Positions 7,880 to 16,670 of a stretch of 46,433 nt of DNA are shown here, piece after piece. The notes below the pieces were generated by a model. The model saw only the letters and a program-made list of their open reading frames with translations. It had not been told where the DNA came from and ran no database searches. This DNA comes from Mollicutes bacterium Phil14 (GTDB lineage: Bacteria; Bacillota_I; Bacilli_A; ML615J-28; CAG-698), in assembly GCA_001940985.1 (NCBI GenBank), contig MSHB01000024.1, positions 1 to 46,433 on the forward strand. Direction: 5' to 3'. The stretch's first letter is position 1. Each line of letters begins with the position of its first letter. Both the position numbers and the translations under genes were made by a program.

Positions 7880-8839
7880 ATGGATTATGAATTAATTTAT
7901 GAATTGAATAATTTTGAAAATGAGGCGAAAATTGTAGGTCCAAATAATATTTTCCTTAATTATATGGAAACTTTTTTTAATACTGAAATTTTGATTAAAC
8001 AAGGTTCTATATATGTTTTGGAAGATTTTGAAAATGCAAAGGATGTTGCTATTTTTATAGAAGCACTCGAAAATTTGTTTAATCAAGGTTTGGAACTTAA
8101 TGAAGCTGATTTTTTAAGTTTATTGAACAATATGGATTTTAATCATTCTCAAGATATAGTTGATTTATATCTCAAAAAACAAGTTATATATTCATCTCCT
8201 ACGGGGAAAACGGTTTTTCCAAGAACTCTTAATCAAAAATTATATTTAAAGAGTATGGAAGATTACGACATCGTATTTGGATTAGGGCCTGCTGGAACTG
8301 GTAAAACATATCTAGCTGTTTTATATGCTTTAAATAGGTTGAAAAGTAACAAGGCTAAGAAAATTATTCTTGTTAGACCTATAGTTGAGGCTGGAGAAAA
8401 ATTAGGATTTCTACCAGGTGATTTCAAAGAAAAAATAGATCCATATTTAATTCCAATTTATGATGGTTTGTATGATGCTTTAGGAAAAGAAACTGTTGAT
8501 AGGATGATAGAAAGAGGAACGATAGAGGTTGCACCTTTAGCTTATATGAGAGGAAGAACTTTGGAAAATGCTATAATAATACTAGATGAAGCCCAAAATA
8601 CCACTTTGTCGCAAATGAAGATGTTTTTAACTCGTTTAGGATTTCATTCGAAAATGATTATTACTGGCGACGTTACTCAAATAGATTTGCCAAATCGCAA
8701 CAATTCTGGTTTGATTGAGGCAGTTACTTTATTAAAAGATATAAATGAAATAAAAATTATCCAATTTGAGCGCTTTGATGTTATGAGACATCCATTGGTT
8801 TATAAAATAATTGAAAAATACGAAGAAAGTGGAAAATAA
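7880..8839 (+). CDS. phoH: PhoH-family ATPase (PhoH/YbeY RNA-metabolism partner)
   Basis: A 319-residue PhoH-like protein. The Walker A motif GPAGTGKTYLA is followed by VRPIVEAGEKLGFLPGD and Walker B IIILDEAQN, then the ITGDVTQIDLP sensor region, all diagnostic of PhoH. The N-terminal 110 residues form the usual small domain of this subfamily. The protein is an ATP-dependent factor linked to RNA processing, and it is almost always encoded next to ybeY, as here. Start ATG 7880 with AGGAG about 10 nt upstream. The stop overlaps the approach to ybeY, so the two are co-transcribed. Confidence 0.95.
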   Translation: MDYELIYELNNFENEAKIVGPNNIFLNYMETFFNTEILIKQGSIYVLEDFENAKDVAIFIEALENLFNQGLELNEADFLSLLNNMDFNHSQDIVDLYLKKQVIYSSPTGKTVFPRTLNQKLYLKSMEDYDIVFGLGPAGTGKTYLAVLYALNRLKSNKAKKIILVRPIVEAGEKLGFLPGDFKEKIDPYLIPIYDGLYDALGKETVDRMIERGTIEVAPLAYMRGRTLENAIIILDEAQNTTLSQMKMFLTRLGFHSKMIITGDVTQIDLPNRNNSGLIEAVTLLKDINEIKIIQFERFDVMRHPLVYKIIEKYEESGK

Positions 8840-8846
8840 AAAGTAT

Positions 8847-9293
8847 ATGATAATTAACCTTTATGATAATTACAGTAGCGATGATAGAAGAATTGAATTT
8901 GATTATAAAAAAATAATTGAAATAGTATCAAATGGAATAAAAGAGGATAAAGAAGTGTCATTAATATTGGTTGATGCTAGCGAAATACATCGTATGAATA
9001 AAGAATATCGTGGATTAGATCGTCCAACTGATGTCATTTCCTTTGAAGAAGATGATGAAGAAGATGACACTTATTTAGGAGATATTTTCATTTGTATTGA
9101 CAAAGTATATGAACAAGCTTTAGCATATGGACATAGTAAAGAAAGAGAATTTGCATTTTTGTTAGTTCATGGTATTTTACATCTTTCTGGTTATGATCAT
9201 ATTCAAAAAGAAGATGAAATTATTATGTTTGCTAAACAAGACGAAATATTGAATAATTTAGGTTTAAGGAGAGAAAACAATGAAGCTAAGTAA
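8847..9293 (+). CDS. ybeY: Endoribonuclease YbeY (rRNA maturation factor)
   Basis: A 148-residue zinc metalloprotein that takes part in 16S rRNA 3'-end maturation and ribosome quality control. The zinc motif HGILHLSGYDH gives three histidines in the HxxxHxxxxxH arrangement. RGLDRPTDVISF and the YLGDIFI strand also match the family. Start ATG 8847 fits family length; in-frame TTG 8811 and GTG 8829 would overlap phoH and are less likely. dgkA, usually between ybeY and cdd in Bacillus, is absent. The 3' end overlaps cdd by 14 nt. Confidence 0.95.
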   Translation: MIINLYDNYSSDDRRIEFDYKKIIEIVSNGIKEDKEVSLILVDASEIHRMNKEYRGLDRPTDVISFEEDDEEDDTYLGDIFICIDKVYEQALAYGHSKEREFAFLLVHGILHLSGYDHIQKEDEIIMFAKQDEILNNLGLRRENNEAK

Positions 9294-9696
9294 AGAAATG
9301 GAAGAATTATATGAAAAAGCTTATGAAGGATATTTGAATTCATATTCGCCATATTCAAAGTTCAAAGTTGGTGCAGCAATATTACTAAAAAATGGTCAAT
9401 ATATTATTGGCACTAATGTTGAGAATGCATCATATGGCTTAAGTAATTGTGCTGAAAGATCAGCATTATTTCAAGCTTATTCTTTAGGTTATCGAAAATT
9501 TGACATTCTTAAAATAATGATTATAGGTAATACTGAACAACCTGTTTCTCCTTGTGGAGCTTGTAGACAAGTAATCAGTGAATTGATGAGACCTGAATGT
9601 GATGTAATATTAACAAATTTATATAAAGATATTAAAATATTAAAAGTAAAAGAATTATTGCCATATTCATTTAATGAGGATAATTTGCATGAATAA
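9280..9696 (+). CDS. cdd: Cytidine deaminase
   Basis: A 138-residue homotetrameric-type enzyme that deaminates cytidine and deoxycytidine to uridine and deoxyuridine for pyrimidine salvage. The zinc ligands and catalytic glutamate are visible: NCAERSA (Cys and Glu) and PCGACRQ (two Cys). [12 protein letters not shown] and the NVENASYGL substrate segment are standard. Start ATG 9280 with AAGGAGAG. It overlaps both ybeY (14 nt) and era (8 nt), so the three genes are tightly coupled. Confidence 0.97.
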   Translation: MKLSKEMEELYEKAYEGYLNSYSPYSKFKVGAAILLKNGQYIIGTNVENASYGLSNCAERSALFQAYSLGYRKFDILKIMIIGNTEQPVSPCGACRQVISELMRPECDVILTNLYKDIKILKVKELLPYSFNEDNLHE

Positions 9697-10600
9697 TGTT
9701 CATAAATCAGGTTTTGTAGCACTAATAGGTAGACCAAATGTTGGTAAATCAACTTTTGTTAATAAAGTTTTAGGAAAAAAAATATCAATTATTAGTAATA
9801 AACCCCAAACAACTAGAAATAAAATTCAAGGAATTTATACTACTGATACAGAGCAAATCATATTTATTGATACTCCAGGCATTCACAAGCCTCATCATCA
9901 ATTAGGAGAATTTATGAATAAGGAATCTTTATCAACTTTAAATGATGTTGATATGATTTTATTAATAATAGATGGGACAAGTCCTTTTGGTAGTGGTGAT
10001 GAATTCGTTATAAAAGAGTTAAAGAATGTTAAAACACCAGTATATTTAGTAGTAAATAAAATTGATTTAGTTAAAGATAAGAAAAAACTAATTGAAAATG
10101 TTGTTAAATTTCAAGATGCATACGACTTTTGCGAAGTTTTTTACATTAGTGCTCTAAATGGAGAAAATGTTAATCTTTTATTAGAAAGCATGGTAGAAAA
10201 TTTAGATGAAGGACCTGAGTATTATCCAGCTGATCAGATTAGTGATCATCCAGAAAGTTTTGTTATTTCAGAAATTATTAGAGAAAAAGTACTACAATTA
10301 ACTAAAGAAGAGGTTCCGCATTCTGTGGCTGTTGCTTTAGATAGTATGAAAGTTAACGAAGATGATAATAATTTAATAGATATACACGCTACTATTTACG
10401 TTGAGCGTCAATCACAGAAAAAAATTATCATTGGACATGGTGGTCAGATGATTAAACAAATTGGCACTTTAGCTAGAAAAGAAATTGTAATGCTTTTAGG
10501 TCAAAAAGTTTACTTAGAATTATGGGTGAAAGTTGAGGATGATTGGAGAAATAAAAAAGCTCAACTTAAACGTTTAGGGTATTTTTTGGAAAAAAATTAA
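9689..10600 (+). CDS. era: GTPase Era
   Basis: A 303-residue ribosome-assembly GTPase that binds the 3' end of 16S rRNA. The G1 motif GRPNVGKS (14-21), the switch region [11 protein letters not shown]3 DTPGIH, G4 NKID and the C-terminal KH domain ([22 protein letters not shown] region) are all present. ATG 9689 is chosen over the upstream in-frame ATG 9674 because GAGG at 9676-9679 is correctly placed and the length then matches Era. It is the last of the phoH-ybeY-cdd-era group; the next gene has its own strong Shine-Dalgarno. Confidence 0.97.
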   Translation: MNNVHKSGFVALIGRPNVGKSTFVNKVLGKKISIISNKPQTTRNKIQGIYTTDTEQIIFIDTPGIHKPHHQLGEFMNKESLSTLNDVDMILLIIDGTSPFGSGDEFVIKELKNVKTPVYLVVNKIDLVKDKKKLIENVVKFQDAYDFCEVFYISALNGENVNLLLESMVENLDEGPEYYPADQISDHPESFVISEIIREKVLQLTKEEVPHSVAVALDSMKVNEDDNNLIDIHATIYVERQSQKKIIIGHGGQMIKQIGTLARKEIVMLLGQKVYLELWVKVEDDWRNKKAQLKRLGYFLEKN

Positions 10601-10654
10601 TTGAGGTATAAGTTTTTTAAAAAATGTTATGATATTTGTTAGGAGGGCTAACAA

Positions 10655-10819
10655 ATGAATAACAATAAAATGGAAAAATTTATTAAGAGTGGTAAAATTA
10701 GTGATTATTTAGATTATAAGGCTAATAAAAAATCTAAAAACGAAGAAACTTCTATGGAGTTTATTGCTAAGGGAGAAAAGAATGCTAACACAAGAAGGGA
10801 TTGTCATAAAGACAATTAA
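10655..10819 (+). CDS. yqzL: YqzL-like small protein
   Basis: A 54-residue ORF with a very strong Shine-Dalgarno (AGGAGGG, 10641-10647). The start region MEKFIKSGKISDYLDYK resembles the YqzL pattern of an aromatic residue, a Gly turn and YL.YK. In Bacillus yqzL sits in exactly this place between era and recO. The function is unknown. Its 3' part overlaps recO by 38 nt in another frame, ending at TAA 10817-10819. An extended -10 (TGTTATGAT, 10625-10633) upstream may be a promoter, but no well-spaced -35 was found. Confidence 0.65.
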   Translation: MNNNKMEKFIKSGKISDYLDYKANKKSKNEETSMEFIAKGEKNANTRRDCHKDN

Positions 10820-11540
10820 ATATCAAGAAACATCTAAAATAGCATTTATATTAAGCGAAAATGGAATCAAGTCTTATTTAGTTAGAAATGCTAATAATTA
10901 TAAAAGCAAAAACTTTAGTTATTCACAAGAGTTAATTAAATTATCTTTTGATGTTGCGAAAAAAGAAAATAAAAAAGATTCTTTCGAAATAATTACGAGT
11001 GGAAAAGTGCTAGATAATTATTCTAATATAAAAAATGATATTGATGCTTTACTTAATTCTATAGAAATTCTTGAAATTATTTATTCTTTGAGTATGCATA
11101 CAAATGATAATCATACTCTTTATAGCTTCTTGTCTAAAATTTTGGATTTAATAAATAAAAACATTGCTTATAGAAAATTATATTGTTTAATATTTAAAAC
11201 TAAATTGCTATATTTATTGGGAATTGCTCCAAATTTTTCTCATTGTAGCAAATGCCAAACTAAAGAAGATTTGTATTCTTTACAATTAGATTCGGGAACT
11301 TCTTTGTGTAAAAAGTGTTTTTCTTTAAATGAGGCAATTATTTATGGTAAAAGTTATAACATTTTAAGATTTTTATACTTAACAAAAGTAGAACAATTTG
11401 ATGAAAAAATAATAAAGAAAATTATTGAAGATGAGAAATCAATAAACGATATAAATGAATTTTTAGATAGATATTATGACTATTATTTAGGCTATAAAAG
11501 TCAAACAAAAAAAATTGCCAATAAGATTAAAAATAATTGA
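10782..11540 (+). CDS. recO: DNA repair protein RecO
   Basis: A 252-residue recombination mediator of the RecFOR pathway, which loads RecA onto SSB-coated single-stranded DNA. The N-terminal OB fold begins TQEGIVIKTIKYQETSKIA, and the C-terminal domain carries the four-cysteine zinc site CSKCQ...CKKC. Start ATG 10782 has GGGAG at 10770-10774; the in-frame TTG 10764 is inside that site's approach. It overlaps the small yqzL-like gene. A hairpin with a U-run follows the TGA. Confidence 0.93.
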   Translation: MLTQEGIVIKTIKYQETSKIAFILSENGIKSYLVRNANNYKSKNFSYSQELIKLSFDVAKKENKKDSFEIITSGKVLDNYSNIKNDIDALLNSIEILEIIYSLSMHTNDNHTLYSFLSKILDLINKNIAYRKLYCLIFKTKLLYLLGIAPNFSHCSKCQTKEDLYSLQLDSGTSLCKKCFSLNEAIIYGKSYNILRFLYLTKVEQFDEKIIKKIIEDEKSINDINEFLDRYYDYYLGYKSQTKKIANKIKNN

Positions 11541-11566
11541 ATAAAAATACCTTCTTTTTCCATAAT
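11537..11566 (+). promoter_or_regulatory. Promoter nested inside the recO terminator
   Basis: TTGAAT (11537-11542), 18 bp, CATAAT (11561-11566). The -10 lies in the loop of the recO terminator hairpin. A transcript starting near 11573 would contain only the 3' arm and so could not form the hairpin. Confidence 0.5.
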
Positions 11567-11587
11567 AATCATGAAAGAAGGTTTTTT
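11549..11587 (+). terminator. Terminator after recO
   Basis: A perfect 9-bp stem (ACCTTCTTT 11549-11557 with AAAGAAGGT 11574-11582), a 16-nt loop and six T. The 3' arm contains AAGAAGG, the only Shine-Dalgarno candidate for the gene starting at 11590. Confidence 0.8.
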
Positions 11588-11589
11588 AT

Positions 11590-12027
11590 ATGAAAAAAAA
11601 TAATTTTAAATCACTAATTAAAGAATTTGTTTTTATTCCTATTTTGATGTTGACGCTTTTTTTGTTAATTTTAAAGTTTAAGATATTTAATAACGAATTT
11701 TTAACTCTTAATTACTTTTGTTCGATATTCTTATCATTTATAATTTTAATTTTGTTAGAAACTTTTTTAATGTTTGATGTTCCTAAAAATTTAGTTTTTT
11801 CTCGACTTGTTGGTATTTCTTCTAGTTTGTTAAGTTATTATATTTTCTCAGTTTTTTTATCTAACAAATTATATCCGTTAATATTAATAGTTATTTCAAT
11901 TATCATAGGTCAAATTGCTAATTATATATTTCAGAAATTTGTTGCCTTTAGAAGAAGTGGAATGGTTTCTTTAATATTGATAGTTATTATGAGTATGGTG
12001 CTGACATTTTTTGAGTTTTTTAGATAA
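11590..12027 (+). CDS. Small integral membrane protein of unknown function
   Basis: A 145-residue, very hydrophobic protein with four predicted membrane helices (about 13-30, 40-60, 75-95 and 97-112/125-143) and a basic N terminus, which suggests the N terminus inside. No motif is recognised. A conserved-looking QIANYIFQKFVAFR stretch lies between helices 3 and 4. It starts 2 nt after the U-run of the recO terminator, and its Shine-Dalgarno is inside the terminator's 3' arm. It interrupts the otherwise conserved recO-glyS neighbourhood. Confidence 0.75.
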   Translation: MKKNNFKSLIKEFVFIPILMLTLFLLILKFKIFNNEFLTLNYFCSIFLSFIILILLETFLMFDVPKNLVFSRLVGISSSLLSYYIFSVFLSNKLYPLILIVISIIIGQIANYIFQKFVAFRRSGMVSLILIVIMSMVLTFFEFFR

Positions 12028-12035
12028 TGTTTTTC

Positions 12036-12094
12036 TTGTTTTTTGAGTTTGATTGGTATAAAATATATTGGTAAAAAATGATACTTTTTATAAT
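12036..12094 (+). promoter_or_regulatory. Promoter region for the CofE-like gene
   Basis: Two overlapping candidates: an extended -10 TGGTATAAA (12054-12062), and TATAAT (12089-12094) with TTGGTA (12068-12073) at a short 15-bp spacing. The gene's AAAAGGAG follows at 12105-12112. Confidence 0.4.
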
Positions 12095-12117
12095 AATCAA
12101 TTTGAAAAGGAGAAACT

Positions 12118-13311
12118 ATGGAAAGATTAGTTGGAACAGTTGCTAGGGGAGTAAGAGCTCCTATAATTAGAGAAGACGATGATATTTGTCAAATCGTTAC
12201 TGATAGTGTTATTAATGCTAGTTTGAGTGAAGGATTCAGCTTGCATAAACGTGATGTAATTGCTGTTACTGAAGCTGTTGTTGCCCGTAGTCAAGGAAAT
12301 TATGCTACGACTGACGATATAGCAAATGATATTTATAATAAATTTGGTGATAAAACAATAGGTGTTATTTTCCCTATATTAAGTAGAAATAGATTCGCAA
12401 TTTGTTTGAAAGGAATCTCTAAACGTGCTAAGAAAATTGTTCTAATGTTAAGTTATCCATCAGATGAAGTTGGGAATCATTTGGTTTCGCTAGATGACTT
12501 AGATAAAGCAAAGGTTAATCCTTGGAGTGATGTTTTAACAGAAGAAAAATATCGTGAATTATTTGGTTATAAAGAACATTATTTTACTGGTGTTGACTAT
12601 GTTAAATATTATCGCGATTTAATAACTGCTAGTGGTTGTGAATTAGAAATAATTTTTGCAAATGACCCTAGAAATATTTTGAAATATACAAAAAATGTTT
12701 TATGTTGCGATATTCATACTCGTGAAAGAACAAAACGTTTGCTTAAAGAAAATGGTGCTGAATTAGTTTATGGGTTAGATGATATAATGACAAAATCAAT
12801 AAATGGTTCAGGATATAATGAAAAATATGGTTTATTAGGTACTAATAAAGCAACTGAAGATAAAGTGAAATTATTCCCAAGAAATTGTTTTGAAATTGCA
12901 AAGAAAATACAAAAAATGATTTTTGAAAAAACAAATACCGAAGTGGAAGTAATGGTATATGGTGATGGTGCTTTTAAAGACCCCGTTGGTAAAATTTGGG
13001 AATTAGCAGATCCTGTTGTTTCTCCGGGATATACAGATGGTTTGATTGGTCAACCAAATGAAGTAAAATTAAAATATTTGGCTGATAATGATTTCGCCCA
13101 ATTAAAAGGAGAAGAGCTTAAAGCTGCTATTTCTGATTATATTCGTAAAAAAGATAGTAATTTGAAAGGGCAAATGGTCTCACAAGGAACTACTCCACGT
13201 AGATTAACAGATTTAATTGGTTCATTATGTGACTTAACTTCTGGTAGTGGTGATAAAGGTACACCTATCGTTTTAATTCAAGGATATTTTGATAATTATA
13301 CTAATGAGTAA
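12118..13311 (+). CDS. CofE-like F420-0:gamma-glutamyl ligase family protein
   Basis: A 397-residue protein whose first 130 residues (GTVARGVRAP, DVIAVTEAVVARSQGNYAT, IGVIFPILSRNRFAICLKGI) follow the CofE/F420-0:gamma-glutamyl ligase family as it appears in Firmicutes. CofE adds L-glutamate to F420-0 using GTP. No other F420 gene is in the window, and gut Firmicutes generally do not make F420, so the true substrate is probably another carboxylate acceptor. The long form carries a C-terminal region with VYGDGAFKDPVGKIWELADP and SPGYTDGL. AAAAGGAG precedes ATG 12118, and a terminator follows, so it is monocistronic. Confidence 0.75.
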   Translation: MERLVGTVARGVRAPIIREDDDICQIVTDSVINASLSEGFSLHKRDVIAVTEAVVARSQGNYATTDDIANDIYNKFGDKTIGVIFPILSRNRFAICLKGISKRAKKIVLMLSYPSDEVGNHLVSLDDLDKAKVNPWSDVLTEEKYRELFGYKEHYFTGVDYVKYYRDLITASGCELEIIFANDPRNILKYTKNVLCCDIHTRERTKRLLKENGAELVYGLDDIMTKSINGSGYNEKYGLLGTNKATEDKVKLFPRNCFEIAKKIQKMIFEKTNTEVEVMVYGDGAFKDPVGKIWELADPVVSPGYTDGLIGQPNEVKLKYLADNDFAQLKGEELKAAISDYIRKKDSNLKGQMVSQGTTPRRLTDLIGSLCDLTSGSGDKGTPIVLIQGYFDNYTNE

Positions 13312-13315
13312 TACT

Positions 13316-13343
13316 GCTTTAGCTTTTTGCTGAAGCTTTTTTT
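13316..13343 (+). terminator. Rho-independent terminator
   Basis: An 8-bp stem (GCTTTAGC 13316-13323 with GCTGAAGC 13329-13336, one G-U pair), five-T loop, then seven T. Confidence 0.85.
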
Positions 13344-13416
13344 AATAAAAAAAGAATTTTTAATTTGAGTATATTTACTGTATGGCTCAATATTTAGATA
13401 TACAAAAATTTCCCTA

Positions 13417-13445
13417 TTTACAAAAGAAAAAAATTATGTTATCAT
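13417..13445 (+). promoter_or_regulatory. Sigma-A-type promoter for glyS-dnaG-rpoD
   Basis: TTTACA (13417-13422), 17 bp, TATCAT (13440-13445) with TGT extended -10. The leader is about 20 nt, which leaves no room for a T-box or other riboswitch. Confidence 0.82.
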
Positions 13446-13475
13446 ATAGGGTAAGTGAAAAAGGAGAGATATATT

Positions 13476-14846
13476 ATGGCAGATATGACTATGGAAAAAT
13501 TTGTTTCATTTTTGAAAAACCAAGGATTCGTTTATCAAGGTAGTGAAATATATGGTGGTCTTGCCAATGCATGGGATTATGGCCCATTAGGTGTGGAATT
13601 AAAAAATAATATTAAACAAGCATGGTGGAGAAAATTTGTTCAAAATTCTCCATATAATGTTGGTATAGATAGCGCAATTCTTATGAATTCAAAAGTATGG
13701 GTTGCAAGTGGCCACGTTGGTGGATTTAGTGATCCTCTTATGGATTGCAAAAAATGTGGAGCTCGTTTTAGAGCAGACAAGTTAATAGAAGAACATTCAC
13801 ATGGTGAAGTAACTGGTGATGGTTGGACTAATGAGCAAATAATGGATTATATTAAGGAACACAATATTGTTTGTCCTGAATGTGGATCTAACAATTTCAC
13901 TGATATCAGAAAATTCAATTTGATGTTTAAAACTAATCAAGGTGTTATTGAAAATGAAAAAAATGTTGTTTATTTAAGACCAGAGACAGCTCAAGGTATT
14001 TTTGTTAACTTTAAAAATGTTCAAAGAACAACAAGAAAGAAAATTCCTTTTGGTATAGGACAAATTGGTAAAAGCTTTAGAAATGAAATTACACCAGGTA
14101 ACTTTATTTTCAGAACTAGAGAATTTGAACAAATGGAATTAGAATTTTTCTGCAAGCCTGATACAGATTTGGAATGGTTTGAATATTGGAAAAAATATTG
14201 CTTAGATTTTCTTGATTATGTTGGCTTAGATAAAAATAAAGTTCGTTATCGCGATCATGAAAAAGAAGAATTATCTTTCTATTCAAAAGCCACTACTGAT
14301 ATTGAATTCTTATTTTTCTTTGGTTGGGGTGAACTTTGGGGAATTGCCGATAGAACTAATTATGATTTAGGTGCTCATCAAAAGGCTTCTAATGAAAATT
14401 TGGAATATTTAGATCCTGAAACTAATCAAAGATATTTACCTTACGTTGTAGAACCAAGTGTTGGTGTTGAAAGATTATTATTAGCAATTTTAACTAGCGC
14501 TTATGAAGAAGAAAAATTAGAAAATGGCGATACTAGAGAAGTTCTACATTTGAAACCTTTCTTAGCTCCAAAAAAAGTAGCTGTATTACCACTTGTAAAT
14601 AAGTTAGGCGAAAAAGCTACTGAAGTATATAACATGTTAGTCGATAAATTTGCTTGTGATTACGATACAAGTGGTCAAATAGGTAAAAGATATCGTCGTC
14701 AAGATGCTAATGGTACTCCATTCTGCGTAACTGTTGATTATGATACAATGGAAGATGGTTGTGTAACAGTTAGAGAACGTGATACTATGACTCAAGAAAG
14801 AGTAAAAATAGAAGATTTAGTTAATTATATTAATAATAGATTATAA
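13476..14846 (+). CDS. glyS: Glycyl-tRNA synthetase, single-chain type
   Basis: A 456-residue class II synthetase of the homodimeric eukaryote/mycoplasma/staphylococcal type, which charges tRNA-Gly. The N-terminal GSEIYGGLANAWDYGPLG, a zinc-binding insertion with CKKC and CPEC pairs, motif 2 (FRNEITPGNFIFRTREF) and motif 3 (VVEPSVGVERLLLAI) are all present, followed by the anticodon-binding domain. It is not the GlyQ/GlyS two-subunit enzyme of B. subtilis, although it occupies the same locus, as in Staphylococcus. Start ATG 13476 with AAAGGAGAG. dnaG follows 26 nt later. Confidence 0.97.
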   Translation: MADMTMEKFVSFLKNQGFVYQGSEIYGGLANAWDYGPLGVELKNNIKQAWWRKFVQNSPYNVGIDSAILMNSKVWVASGHVGGFSDPLMDCKKCGARFRADKLIEEHSHGEVTGDGWTNEQIMDYIKEHNIVCPECGSNNFTDIRKFNLMFKTNQGVIENEKNVVYLRPETAQGIFVNFKNVQRTTRKKIPFGIGQIGKSFRNEITPGNFIFRTREFEQMELEFFCKPDTDLEWFEYWKKYCLDFLDYVGLDKNKVRYRDHEKEELSFYSKATTDIEFLFFFGWGELWGIADRTNYDLGAHQKASNENLEYLDPETNQRYLPYVVEPSVGVERLLLAILTSAYEEEKLENGDTREVLHLKPFLAPKKVAVLPLVNKLGEKATEVYNMLVDKFACDYDTSGQIGKRYRRQDANGTPFCVTVDYDTMEDGCVTVRERDTMTQERVKIEDLVNYINNRL

Positions 14847-14872
14847 TTTATATTATACGAGGAGGAAAATAT

Positions 14873-16666
14873 ATGTTTATACCTGATGCGACAATAAAAC
14901 AAATTTTAGATAAAGCAGATATTGTTGCGGTAATAGGAGAACATATTAAACTAGAAAAAAAGGGAAATGATTATAAAGGGATATGCCCTTTCCATAATGA
15001 TAGTAATCCTTCTTTATCTGTTTCACCTAACAAAAAAGTTTTTAAATGCTTTAGTTGTGGTGAAACTGGTAATGCTATTACGTTTGTTCAAAAGTACAAA
15101 CATGTATCTTTTCCTGAAGCTGTGAAAATTGTTGGAGAAAAATGTGGGATTGATGTTAAACTAGGAAACAATTCTCGTCAACAAAATTTTGAAAAACTCT
15201 ACAAAATTATGCAAGATGCTACAACTTATTATGAATTTTATTTAAAAAATTCTATTGAAGGGAAAGTTGCATTAGATTATTTGCATAATCGTAAATTAGA
15301 TGATCAAATAATAAAAAGATTCAAAATCGGTTTAGCTAGCAAAGAAAATAATCTTCTTTATGAAGCAATGACTAAAAAAGAAGAGCCATATTTACCAATT
15401 GATTTAATTAAATGTGGTTTGATTCATGAAAAAAATCATTATGATATGTTTAGAAATAGAATTATTTTCCCTATTGATGATCAAAATGGTAATATTGTAG
15501 GTTTCAGTGGTAGAATATTTCAAGAGTCTCAAAAAGGTGAACCGAAATATATTAATACAACTGAAAATGATATTTTTAAGAAGGGTAATATTCTTTATAA
15601 CTACTCATATGCATTAAATGATATCAAAAAGAAGAATAGAGTATATATATTTGAAGGTTTTATGGATGTTATTGCTGCTTATCGTGCTGATGTTTTAAAT
15701 ACTGTTGCTACAATGGGCACTGCTTTAACTGATAATCATATCAAAATGATTAAAAAACTTACTTCTAATATTGTTTTGTGCTTTGATGGTGATACTGCTG
15801 GTGTTACTGCTACTAAAAGAGCGATTCAATTATTCTTAAAGGAAGGTATGAATGTCAGTGTTATGCTTTTACCTGAAGGAATTGATCCTGATGAATATCT
15901 AGAAAAGTATGGGAAAGATTCATTGAATCGATTTTTGGAAAACGAATATATTAGTAGTATAGATTATTTATATTCTTTAGAAAAAAGAAAATTAATATTA
16001 AGTGACATTAACAGTGTTGAAAATTTTAAGAAAAATATATTTTTATATTTGAAAATGTTTAATTCTAAATATATTGAAAATCAAATCTTTAAAAGAATGA
16101 GTGATGATTTGGAATTAAATAGTAAAGAGTTGAATAATGATTTTGAAAATGCTGTTTTTTCAAACGATAGTATGTTTGAAAAAAATAGTAAAGATGAAGA
16201 TATTGTTGAACTAAAAAGCAACTCGAAATCTCGTTACTTAAAGGCTGAACAAATGTTGGTTTGTATGGCTTTTCAAAAAAAAGAATATTGTGATAAAATC
16301 GCAAGATTGTTGCCATTTACATTAAATCTTTATGTTGACAAAGGAAATCGTGATTTGTTTTTAAGTATTGTTAACTATTATCATCAAAATCATCAAATGA
16401 TTTATGAAGAATTTTGTAATTCTATTGATGTTGATGAAGAAACAAAAGAAAGATTAGACAATATATTGAGAGAAACAATAATTGGCGATGATAACTTTGT
16501 TGATGATCTGATAAAAGAATGTACTGAAATGATATTTAAGTATGCGAAAGATAAAAAACTTGACATGTTACGAAATAGTGAAGGTGATTTAGATATAGAT
16601 CATTTGCGTGCTATTAGTGAACTTAAGAGGAAAACTATAAAAATAAAAGACCGAAATAAGGAGTGA
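14873..16666 (+). CDS. dnaG: DNA primase DnaG
   Basis: A 597-residue replicative primase, which makes RNA primers for Okazaki fragments. The N-terminal CHC2 zinc finger (CPFH...CFSCG) is followed by the catalytic core with Toprim motifs ([29 protein letters not shown]) and a C-terminal helical helicase-interaction domain. Start ATG 14873 has the strong CGAGGAGG upstream. It stands in the macromolecular-synthesis arrangement glyS-dnaG-rpoD, with rpoD starting 4 nt after its stop. Confidence 0.97.
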   Translation: MFIPDATIKQILDKADIVAVIGEHIKLEKKGNDYKGICPFHNDSNPSLSVSPNKKVFKCFSCGETGNAITFVQKYKHVSFPEAVKIVGEKCGIDVKLGNNSRQQNFEKLYKIMQDATTYYEFYLKNSIEGKVALDYLHNRKLDDQIIKRFKIGLASKENNLLYEAMTKKEEPYLPIDLIKCGLIHEKNHYDMFRNRIIFPIDDQNGNIVGFSGRIFQESQKGEPKYINTTENDIFKKGNILYNYSYALNDIKKKNRVYIFEGFMDVIAAYRADVLNTVATMGTALTDNHIKMIKKLTSNIVLCFDGDTAGVTATKRAIQLFLKEGMNVSVMLLPEGIDPDEYLEKYGKDSLNRFLENEYISSIDYLYSLEKRKLILSDINSVENFKKNIFLYLKMFNSKYIENQIFKRMSDDLELNSKELNNDFENAVFSNDSMFEKNSKDEDIVELKSNSKSRYLKAEQMLVCMAFQKKEYCDKIARLLPFTLNLYVDKGNRDLFLSIVNYYHQNHQMIYEEFCNSIDVDEETKERLDNILRETIIGDDNFVDDLIKECTEMIFKYAKDKKLDMLRNSEGDLDIDHLRAISELKRKTIKIKDRNKE

Positions 16667-16670
16667 TTTT

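Noticed and set aside
10600..10654. A full promoter with TTGAGG (10601) and TATGAT (10628).
   Set aside because: The 21-bp spacing is too long for a normal sigma-A promoter. Only the extended -10 is credible.
12310..13420. A T-box riboswitch upstream of glyS, expected for a Firmicute synthetase.
   Set aside because: The promoter at 13417-13445 leaves only about 25 nt before the start codon, and no T-box core or antiterminator sequence was found in 13344-13475.
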